From Pseudomonadota bacterium (GTDB lineage Bacteria; Pseudomonadota; Alphaproteobacteria; Sphingomonadales; Sphingomonadaceae), in the NCBI GenBank assembly GCA_023417515.1, contig JAEZFL010000073.1:1-64000 (forward strand): 64,000 nt of DNA. Reading direction: 5' to 3'. Positions within the stretch are counted from its first letter, which is position 1, and every line of letters begins with the position of its first letter. Position numbers and translations under genes: made by a program. Below the pieces are notes generated by a model, which saw nothing but the letters and a program-made list of their open reading frames with translations, ran no database searches and had not been told where the DNA came from. Of the stretch, positions 58,845-64,000 are shown in pieces.

Positions 58845-59765
58845 GTGGCGCTGGCAATCGCGCATCAGGTGCTGGAGATGATCCATTATTCGGACGATCC
58901 GGCCATCCTGCTGTTCGCCGACAGCGAGGAAGGGCTCGGGCAGGCCCGACGCACCGCCGAGCGCGCCGGCTATCGCGTCGTCGACGCGGCGCTGATCGAG
59001 GCCGGTGCAGCGCGGCTCGATGCGCAGGCCTCGTCGAGCGCGGTGTTCGTGAAGGCAACGCAGCCTTCGTCAGCCCTGGACCGGATTCTCGACCGTCTCG
59101 AGATCATGGCATGCCGCGAACGCCGAATCAGCGTTGTCGCTGCGCCCGCGGCGATGATCGACGCGATCGCGGCGCATGCCTTCGACAGCCATGTGATCCA
59201 GCTGGTCGGCGAGAGCGAGGATAGCCAGGCCGCGGTGCTCGCACTGGCCGGCGCGACCCGTCCCGGTCGAGTCGCCGAGCCGCGGGGGGCGAACGGCATC
59301 GCCGTTCTGGCGCAGCTCAGCGAAGAAGCAGCGCGCATTGCCGACGCGCTCGCCTCGCTGTCGGAGGGCGAGCTGGTCTCCGCCGCCGCTCAACAAAGCG
59401 GCGAGAGGGAGGAAGCGGAGGTCAGCGCCGGCCAAGTACGGGCGATCATCCGCGCGCGGCGGATGCGCGACCAATATTTCCGAGGCGAGATCTTCGCCGA
59501 TCCGGCCTTCGACATGCTGCTCGACCTTTATGCCGCGCGGCTGGAAGGCCATCGGGTCGCGGTGTCCAGCCTGTGCATCGCCGCGGCCGTGCCGGCGACG
59601 ACGGCGCTCCGGTGGATCAAGCAGTTGACCGACCGTGGCCTGTTCGTCCGCCAGGCCGACCCGCAGGACGGCCGCCGTATCTATATCGAGCTGAGCGAAG
59701 CGGCGGCGAAAGCGATCGGCAATTATCTCGCCGCCGTGCAGCGTGTCGCCCCAACGGTTATTTGA
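58845..59765 (+). CDS. MarR-like winged-helix regulator with long N-terminal domain
   Basis: A 306-residue protein. The C-terminal 110 residues form a winged helix: IRARRMRDQYFRGEIFADPA with FDMLLDLYAARLEGHRVAVS, SLCIAAAVPATTALRWIKQL and TDRGLFVRQADPQDGRRIYI. The DGRRxYIELSE wing is typical of MarR proteins. The first 190 residues are unassigned and may sense a signal (SDDPAILLFADSEEGLGQAR resembles a degenerate receiver fold). The GTG start follows AGGGGGAC. The stop abuts the tRNA-Val gene. Confidence 0.75.
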   Translation: MALAIAHQVLEMIHYSDDPAILLFADSEEGLGQARRTAERAGYRVVDAALIEAGAARLDAQASSSAVFVKATQPSSALDRILDRLEIMACRERRISVVAAPAAMIDAIAAHAFDSHVIQLVGESEDSQAAVLALAGATRPGRVAEPRGANGIAVLAQLSEEAARIADALASLSEGELVSAAAQQSGEREEAEVSAGQVRAIIRARRMRDQYFRGEIFADPAFDMLLDLYAARLEGHRVAVSSLCIAAAVPATTALRWIKQLTDRGLFVRQADPQDGRRIYIELSEAAAKAIGNYLAAVQRVAPTVI

Positions 59766-59841
59766 TGGTGGGCGCTGACGGGCTCGAACCGCCGACCCTC
59801 TCGGTGTAAACGAGATGCTCTACCAACTGAGCTAAGCGCCC
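59766..59841 (-). tRNA. tRNA-Val (anticodon TAC)
   Basis: A 76-nt cloverleaf on the minus strand: acceptor GGGCGCT/AGCGCCC, D-arm GCTC/GAGC, anticodon loop TTTACAC (anticodon TAC), T-arm with GGTTCGAACCC and an encoded CCA. Its 3' end touches the stop codon of the MarR-like gene. Confidence 0.96.
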
Positions 59842-59889
59842 TTGCGCGTGCGGCCCTGCCATGCGGCATCGGGTGCGGCAAGCCCCGGC

Positions 59890-59988
59890 CTAAAGCCAAC
59901 CCATCACCGCCAGCAGGATGAGCGTACCGATCGCCGTGATCAGGAGCGAGCCGACGCAGCCCGCGCGATTGGAGAAGAACAGGAACAT
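59890..59988 (-). CDS. Very small membrane protein (32 residues)
   Basis: The frame reads MFLFFSNRAGCVGSLLITAI, then a hydrophobic run GTLILLAVMGWL to a TAG. It is one transmembrane helix with a conserved-looking FFSNRxGCxGS start, a pattern I associate with small unannotated membrane proteins of sphingomonads. No strong ribosome site is seen. It lies between tRNA-Val and the XRE regulator gene. Confidence 0.5.
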   Translation of the reverse strand: MFLFFSNRAGCVGSLLITAIGTLILLAVMGWL

Positions 59989-60060
59989 GGGCGGAGCAAC
60001 GCGCGATCGCCAGCGGAGGTTCGGCGGACTGTCCGAATGGGCCGAAAGCCGGGCGTTAGG

Positions 60061-60624
60061 CTAGAGACTGCGGACCAGCTTCACCGCGACTGCCGCCCAT
60101 GGCGGGTCGGCCAGGACGGTCTGGCGGGAGCCGGCACCGAGGGGGAGGAGGTGGAGCTTGCCGGGGTCCCTACCGATAAGGCGGCCGAACAGGAAACGGC
60201 CGGCGGGGCGGGGGACGAGGATGTCGCGGTTCATCGCTCGGGCGAAGTCGTCCGGTGCGAGGCGGTCGAGCCAGATCTCGTCCCCGGCGCGATAATCGCC
60301 AATGCCGGCCTCGACGCGGATCGCGACCTGGCCGGGCTCCGGGCGGGGGGGCACCAGAACGCCTTCGCGGCGCGGCGCATGAGCACCGTTCGCGCCGAGG
60401 AGGGCGGCGACCGGCAGGTCCTCACGCTGCGGCAGCTCGACAAGGTCCGCGGCGTCGACACCGAGTGCCTTCGCGATTCGGTTGAGCCAGCCCACCGAGA
60501 CGGTGCGCGTGCCGGTTTCGAGCCGTCCGACGGTTTGGGGCGTGGTCGGCGGGTCGCAGCGCCGGGCGACGTCGTGCAAGGTCATGCCACGGGCACGCCG
60601 GACTTCTCGGATACGGGTGATCAT
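60061..60624 (-). CDS. XRE-family regulator with S24-like C-terminal domain lacking the protease Ser
   Basis: A 187-residue protein. The helix-turn-helix (residues 1-60) reads MITRIREVRRARGMTLHDVA, TTPQTVGRLETGTRTVSVGW and LNRIAKALGVDAADLVELP. The C-terminal half has the S24/LexA-like strand order (VAIRVEAGIGDYRAGDEIWL, LFGRLIGRDPGKLHLLPLG), but the GDSM-type catalytic Ser is absent, so it is probably a non-cleaving sensor domain. It is divergent from the DUF6456 gene, with the promoters in the 109-bp gap between them. Confidence 0.75.
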   Translation of the reverse strand: MITRIREVRRARGMTLHDVARRCDPPTTPQTVGRLETGTRTVSVGWLNRIAKALGVDAADLVELPQREDLPVAALLGANGAHAPRREGVLVPPRPEPGQVAIRVEAGIGDYRAGDEIWLDRLAPDDFARAMNRDILVPRPAGRFLFGRLIGRDPGKLHLLPLGAGSRQTVLADPPWAAVAVKLVRSL

Positions 60625-60733
60625 GCGCTGTCCTCCGCGCTCGCTTGAACCAATCAGGTGAAAACACTTTCCTACAGATATGCCGGAATGGCAAGAGCTC
60701 ATGAGCGATTCGTAAGGCGGAGGAGCGGGAGCA

Positions 60734-61252
60734 ATGGGCGGACGGCTGCTGAAGGAGAAAAGGGTGACAGTGGCAGGGGCGGCCGACGCAGCCTCTCCGA
60801 CCGCCGTCGGCAGATGGGCCGCCGGACAGCGGCAGGCGCGGGGAGCCGGCCGCTCGGTGACGGTAAACCTGGCGGAATCGCCGCTGGGCTGGCTGAGGGC
60901 GCGCGGGCATGTGAGCGGGCGGCAGTTCGATGCCGGCGAGCAGCTGCGCGCCGATTGGGAGCGCGCGCAGTTGGCGCCATCGGTCACGATGCGCTGGGAC
61001 GCGGCGCCGGCGGGACGGACCCCACTAGGCGAGGCACTGGATCCGACCGAGGCGCAGGTCGCCGCGCGGCGACGTTTCGACGCCGCAGTCGCAGCGGTCG
61101 GGCCTGGATTGACCGACATCCTGTGGCGGGTGGTATGTGCCGGCGAGGGCATGCGCGAGGCCGAGCAGGCGCTGGGCTGGCCGGCACGGGCCGGCAAGCT
61201 CGTCCTGTGCCTGGCGCTCGATCGGCTGGCCGACCATTATGGCATGAAATGA
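60734..61252 (+). CDS. DUF6456 domain protein
   Basis: A 172-residue protein. From about residue 45 the DUF6456 pattern appears: NLAESPLGWLRARGHVSGRQ, FDAGEQLRADWERAQLAPSV, TMRWDAAPAG, then RRRFDAAVAAVGPGLTDILW with RVVCAGEGMREAEQALGWPA and GKLVLCLALDRLADHYG. The last part looks like a helix-turn-helix, so DNA binding is possible. The family occurs in alphaproteobacteria with unknown role. It is coupled to a small membrane protein gene (ATGA). Confidence 0.8.
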   Translation: MGGRLLKEKRVTVAGAADAASPTAVGRWAAGQRQARGAGRSVTVNLAESPLGWLRARGHVSGRQFDAGEQLRADWERAQLAPSVTMRWDAAPAGRTPLGEALDPTEAQVAARRRFDAAVAAVGPGLTDILWRVVCAGEGMREAEQALGWPARAGKLVLCLALDRLADHYGMK

Positions 61253-61383
61253 CGGCTCTCGACGCCGAAGGTCTGGCGTGGCAGCAGCGTCGAATGCGCC
61301 GCAAGATCATCCTCGGACTGGTGCTGCTCGGCCTCGCGGCCTGGCTGCTGCTGGTCTCGTTCGGGGAAATCGCCTTCTGGTGA
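61249..61383 (+). CDS. Small single-helix membrane protein (44 residues)
   Basis: The protein starts TALDAEGLAWQQRRMRRKII and then one transmembrane helix LGLVLLGLAAWLLLVSFGEI ending AFW. The ATG overlaps the DUF6456 stop, which strongly suggests real, coupled translation. No family is recognised. Confidence 0.6.
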   Translation: MTALDAEGLAWQQRRMRRKIILGLVLLGLAAWLLLVSFGEIAFW

Positions 61384-61384
61384 G

Positions 61385-61418
61385 CGGCATGGAGGCGTGA
61401 TCGGACGCCCCCATGCCG
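61385..61418. terminator. Bidirectional hairpin between converging genes
   Basis: CGGCATGGAGGCGT (61385-61398) and ACGCCCCCATGCCG (61405-61418) pair over 14 bp with one mismatch around a 6-nt loop. It lies between the plus-strand small membrane gene and the minus-strand DUF3617 gene, as expected for a shared transcription stop, though no T-run is present. Confidence 0.55.
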
Positions 61419-61427
61419 GTCATTCGG

Positions 61428-61883
61428 TCAGCTGCGGCACTCGCCGGTGCGGCGGCCTGTGACCCGTACCTCGGTGGTGACATTCTGGCCCGCGGCCTGC
61501 GTCTGGGAATTCATCGTCATGTCCATGCTGTCGCGGCTGTAGGTGCCTGCGACGGTGGCGCGCATGGTCGTGCCCTGCTGATCGCACTGGATCGTTCCGC
61601 TGATGCGGCCGTCGGCCATGCGATAATCCTCCGACGTGCAACCCTGCTGGCCACCGCCGGCGAAGTCGGCGCCGGGATTGCGGGCCTGTTCCGGAGTCAG
61701 GCACTGGCTGACCGTCTGCGGGGGTGGCAGGGGTATGTTGGCGCCCTGTGGCAGGCCGGGGGCCTCCATCTTGGTGATCGCGACGTTCATGTCCCACTGA
61801 CCAGGCTCGAGCACGGTCGATTCTCCGCCACAAGCGGAAAGCAAGGTCGCGCTCAGCAGCGCCGGTAATGCCAAATTCTTCAT
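61428..61883 (-). CDS. DUF3617 lipoprotein
   Basis: A 151-residue lipoprotein. The signal NLALPALLSATLLSACGGES has the lipobox LSAC (Cys18). The DUF3617 part reads LEPGQWDMNVAITKMEAPGL, SQCLTPEQARNPGADFAGGG, CTSEDYRMADGRISGTIQCD and TMRATVAGTYSRDSMDM, with conserved cysteines. The role of this family is unknown. AGGAGGGGACCATC precedes the ATG. Confidence 0.88.
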   Translation of the reverse strand: MKNLALPALLSATLLSACGGESTVLEPGQWDMNVAITKMEAPGLPQGANIPLPPPQTVSQCLTPEQARNPGADFAGGGQQGCTSEDYRMADGRISGTIQCDQQGTTMRATVAGTYSRDSMDMTMNSQTQAAGQNVTTEVRVTGRRTGECRS

Positions 61884-62023
61884 GATGGTCCCCTCCTGCC
61901 CCTGAGGCCGCGGGGTATAGCCTTATTGCGGAAGCGGAACAATGCGCAGACGGAGGGCTTGTCGGGCTTGCGCCATGCGCTTAGGCCAGTTGCACCGGAC
62001 AACTGAGTTTGGGGAGCCGTGCG

Positions 62024-62686
62024 ATGATCGTCTATGGCGCGTCGATGTCGCCTTATGTGCGCAAGGTGCTGGCCTTCGGAGCCGAGAAGGGCCTAGCGCT
62101 CGAGAACAAGCCGGTGGGGCTGGGCGATCAGGACCCGGAATTCCGATCTGCGAGCCCGCTCGGCAAGATTCCCGGCTTTCGCGACGGCGACTTTGCCATC
62201 TCGGATTCGACCGCGATCATCATGTATCTCGACGCGGTCGCGCCCGATCCGAACCTGATCCCGAGCGAGCCCAAGGCGCGGGCGCGAACCTTCTGGTGGG
62301 ACGAGTTCGCCGATACGATCCTGATGGATTGCGGGCGCAAGATGTTCTTCAACCGGGTGGTGTCGCCGCTGTTCATGGGCAAGCCCGGCGACGAGGCGGC
62401 GGCGATGACGGCCGAATGCGAGGAATTGCCGCGGCTGCTCGATTATCTCGAGCCGGTCATTCCCGAGTCCGGCTTCCTCGTCGAGGACCGGATCACGCTG
62501 GCCGACATTGCCGTGGCGAGCCCGTTCGCGAACATCACGCGCCATCTCAACGTTGCGATCGATCGGGGCAGATATCCGCGGGTGACGCGGTACATCCAGG
62601 CGATCCTCGATCGGCCGAGCTTCAAGCCGGTGATCGAGAAGGAGACGCAGTTCCTCGCGAAGGTGCGGGCACAAATGCCTGCCTGA
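62024..62686 (+). CDS. Glutathione S-transferase family protein
   Basis: A 220-residue GST. The thioredoxin fold begins MIVYGASMSPYVRKVLAFGA, then KPVGLGDQDPEFRSASPLGK, IPGFRDGDFAISDSTAIIMY (the Asp-Ser-Thr glutathione site). The helical C-domain contains EDRITLADIAVASPFANITR, the N-capping box region of GSTs. The Ser in SMSPY is the likely catalytic residue. GGGGAG precedes the ATG at 62024. Single gene; substrate unknown. Confidence 0.87.
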   Translation: MIVYGASMSPYVRKVLAFGAEKGLALENKPVGLGDQDPEFRSASPLGKIPGFRDGDFAISDSTAIIMYLDAVAPDPNLIPSEPKARARTFWWDEFADTILMDCGRKMFFNRVVSPLFMGKPGDEAAAMTAECEELPRLLDYLEPVIPESGFLVEDRITLADIAVASPFANITRHLNVAIDRGRYPRVTRYIQAILDRPSFKPVIEKETQFLAKVRAQMPA

Positions 62687-62754
62687 CCGTCCCCTTCCGC
62701 GACGGACCGCTGCTGCCGCTAGCCCGAGCGGGCAAGTTCGCCTAAGCGCCGGCA

Positions 62755-63333
62755 ATGTTTCGGGGACTGTATGACTGGACGCTGCGGCTCGCGCACCACC
62801 GCCATGCGGTGCGTTCGATGGCTGCCGTATCGTTCGCCGAGAGCAGCTTCTTTCCGATTCCGCCGGACGTGGTGCTGGTGCCGGTGGTGCTGGCCAACCG
62901 CGACCGCGCCTATACGATCGCGGGCATCTGCACGATCGCTTCGGTGCTCGGCGGAATGCTCGGCTATTTCATCGGCTATGCATTGCTCGAGACGGTCGGG
63001 CAGTGGCTGATCCGGCTCTACGGAATGGGCGAGGGCATCGCCCAGTTCCAACAGACGTTCGAAGCCTATGGCGCCTGGATCATCCTCGCCAAAGGGCTGA
63101 CTCCGATCCCGTTCAAGCTGATAACCATCGCCAGCGGGATCGCTCAGTTCAGCTTCGGGATCTTCGTCGTCACGGCGGTGATCACGCGGGCGTTCCGTTT
63201 CTACCTGATCGCGTTCCTGTTGAAGCGGTTCGGCGAGCCGGTGCAGGCGTTCATCGAGCGGCGGCTGACCCTGATCGGCTGGGCGGTGCTGATCGCGCTG
63301 ATCGGCGGCTTCGCGGCGGTGGCCTGGCTGTAG
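62755..63333 (+). CDS. YqaA/DedA-family membrane protein
   Basis: A 192-residue membrane protein of the VTT (SNARE-associated) family. It has RSMAAVSFAESSFFPIPPDV (the conserved ExxxFPIPPD entrance helix), VLGGMLGYFIGYALLETVGQ and AWIILAKGLTPIPFKLITIA (the GxTPIPFK re-entrant segment), then two or three more helices. DedA/VTT proteins flip lipids or carry undecaprenyl phosphate. Its specific function is not known. Confidence 0.87.
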   Translation: MFRGLYDWTLRLAHHRHAVRSMAAVSFAESSFFPIPPDVVLVPVVLANRDRAYTIAGICTIASVLGGMLGYFIGYALLETVGQWLIRLYGMGEGIAQFQQTFEAYGAWIILAKGLTPIPFKLITIASGIAQFSFGIFVVTAVITRAFRFYLIAFLLKRFGEPVQAFIERRLTLIGWAVLIALIGGFAAVAWL

Positions 63334-63346
63334 GCGCCGCGAGGGG

Positions 63347-63535
63347 TCAGTGGACCTTGGTCGTCGGATGGGGGCGGAAGGAGGCGAGGCGGTGTCCTTC
63401 GCTCCAGAGCTCGACGCGGTCGTCGCTCGGACGCTGGGCGGCCTCGCGCACCGCCTCGACATAATCGGGCGCTTCGATCTCTTCCCAGCGCTCAAGCAGG
63501 TTGGCGCGGAAGAAAAGCAGGCGGTAGGTCGGCAT
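63347..63535 (-). CDS. Small hypothetical protein
   Basis: A 62-residue protein: MPTYRLLFFRANLLERWEEI with EAPDYVEAVREAAQR and a last segment VELWSEGHRLASFRPHP. It is similar in plan (short strand, helix, strand) to DUF6894-like small proteins, but I cannot assign it. GGACGAGGACG precedes the ATG. It stands downstream of the lipoprotein gene on the same strand, past that gene's terminator. Confidence 0.65.
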   Translation of the reverse strand: MPTYRLLFFRANLLERWEEIEAPDYVEAVREAAQRPSDDRVELWSEGHRLASFRPHPTTKVH

Positions 63536-63630
63536 CGTCCTCGTCCATGCGAACAGAAGCGAACGAGGCGCGCGTCGGTTTCATGACCCGCGAGGAAGAG
63601 CGCAGCGGCGCGCTCCACGCATAAGAAAGC

Positions 63631-63652
63631 CCCCCGGCCCGAAAGCCGGGGG
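63631..63652 (-). terminator. Rho-independent terminator of the right-edge lipoprotein gene
   Basis: CCCCCGGC/GCCGGGGG form an 8-bp stem around a 6-nt loop, followed on the minus strand by a T-rich run (GCTTTCTTATG). It lies 56 nt past the lipoprotein stop. Confidence 0.8.
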
Positions 63653-63707
63653 TCAGGTAAACCGCTGCTATCCAGGGAGGCTTGAAGCGGTGAACCGGTG
63701 GCGCGGT

Positions 63708-63971
63708 TTACTGGCTGTTGCCGACAATATTGGTCGTGCTGCTGTTGGTCGCGCTCGTATTCGCCGTGTTGGAGTCGACGTCCAGCGAAGTGTTGGCGGA
63801 CGTGTTGAGATCGGTGGCGGTACCGGTGTTGAGATCGACGCCGTCGTCGAGCGGCGGCAGGCTTTCGGTGCCGAGCGTGTTGGCGCTCGTGTTGTTGGCT
63901 TCGGAGCCGCCGCCGCAGGCCGTGAGGGCGAGGATGCCGGCCGAGCCCAGCGAGAGAGCAATCGTACGCAT
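63708..63971 (-). CDS. Asn/Thr/Ser-rich small lipoprotein
   Basis: An 87-residue lipoprotein. The signal IALSLGSAGILALTACGGGS has the lipobox LTAC (Cys19). The mature part is low complexity with repeated NTS, TNT and DLNT units (NNTSANTLGTESLPPLDDGV and a run of TANTSATNSSTTNIV near the end). No domain is seen. A strong terminator follows it and GGGGAACC precedes its ATG. The repeat could act as a surface spacer or bind something; no function can be given. Confidence 0.75.
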   Translation of the reverse strand: MRTIALSLGSAGILALTACGGGSEANNTSANTLGTESLPPLDDGVDLNTGTATDLNTSANTSLDVDSNTANTSATNSSTTNIVGNSQ

Positions 63972-64000
63972 TGAGATGGTTCCCCTGTTCGTGAATGGCA

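Noticed and set aside
58594..58881. A 95-codon frame in the gap after pntB
   Set aside because: Arg-rich, no domain, no ribosome site, and it runs into the MarR-like gene in another frame. It is probably not a gene.

Overview
The window reads as a high-GC alphaproteobacterial chromosome, most likely from a Sphingomonadales bacterium (Sphingomonas or a close relative). The support is an alphaproteobacterial ccrM with GANTC sites and a CtrA-type box in front of it, an S9 protein with a long N-terminal extension, split pntAA/pntAB/pntB next to an aa3-oxidase subunit IV-like peptide, DUF6456 and DUF3617 proteins, and intergenic palindromes of types common in sphingomonads. No phage, transposase, plasmid or CRISPR features were seen. 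All calls rest on reading the sequence; no database search was run.

Region 1 (1-27941) is a large flagellar locus. From the left it holds the end of flgA, flgM, a FlgN-like gene, a FlgJ-like transglycosylase, flhA, flhG, fliA, a HAD-like protein plus methyltransferase pair, two small unknown genes, one flagellin gene (minus strand), a sigma-54 activator, fliE-F-G-H-I-J-K-L-M-N-O-P-Q-R, flhB, a small unknown gene, fliD, fliS and a second, FleQ-like sigma-54 activator (minus strand). Genes are packed with ATGA/GTGA overlaps. Exact -24/-12 (sigma-54) promoter matches lie before the transglycosylase-flhA operon (1086-1101) and the first activator-fliE operon (10953-10968), and a weaker one lies before flagellin. 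Early and late flagellar control therefore looks sigma-54 based, with FliA/FlgM as a second layer. flhF, the rod/hook genes and mot genes are not in this window.

Region 2 (28100-44513) is mixed housekeeping and accessory content: a TorF-like porin, a PilZ protein, an aldehyde dehydrogenase, tRNA-Gly(CCC), a YghU-type GST, a lipid-kinase-like/metallophosphoesterase pair, and a compact operon of a GbsR/MarR regulator, a DCC (DUF393) protein, a DUF4166 protein, a saccharopine-dehydrogenase-like/DUF4166 fusion and a membrane protein. A perfect 24-bp palindrome sits on the start of that regulator. A secreted trypsin-like protease, a methyltransferase, rplM-rpsI, a Kelch protein and a large unknown membrane protein follow.

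Region 3 (44621-58516) holds glmM, a DUF1272 protein, a ThiD-VOC fusion, rnhB, ccrM, folP, a phosphodiester-glycosidase-like protein, an SDR, a sigma-54 response regulator, and the proton-translocating transhydrogenase genes interrupted by a PH-domain gene and an antisense NeuD-like acetyltransferase.

Region 4 (58517-64000) holds a MarR-like regulator, tRNA-Val(TAC), an XRE regulator divergent from a DUF6456 gene, small membrane proteins, a DUF3617 lipoprotein, a GST, a YqaA/DedA-like membrane protein and an Asn/Thr/Ser-rich lipoprotein at the right edge.
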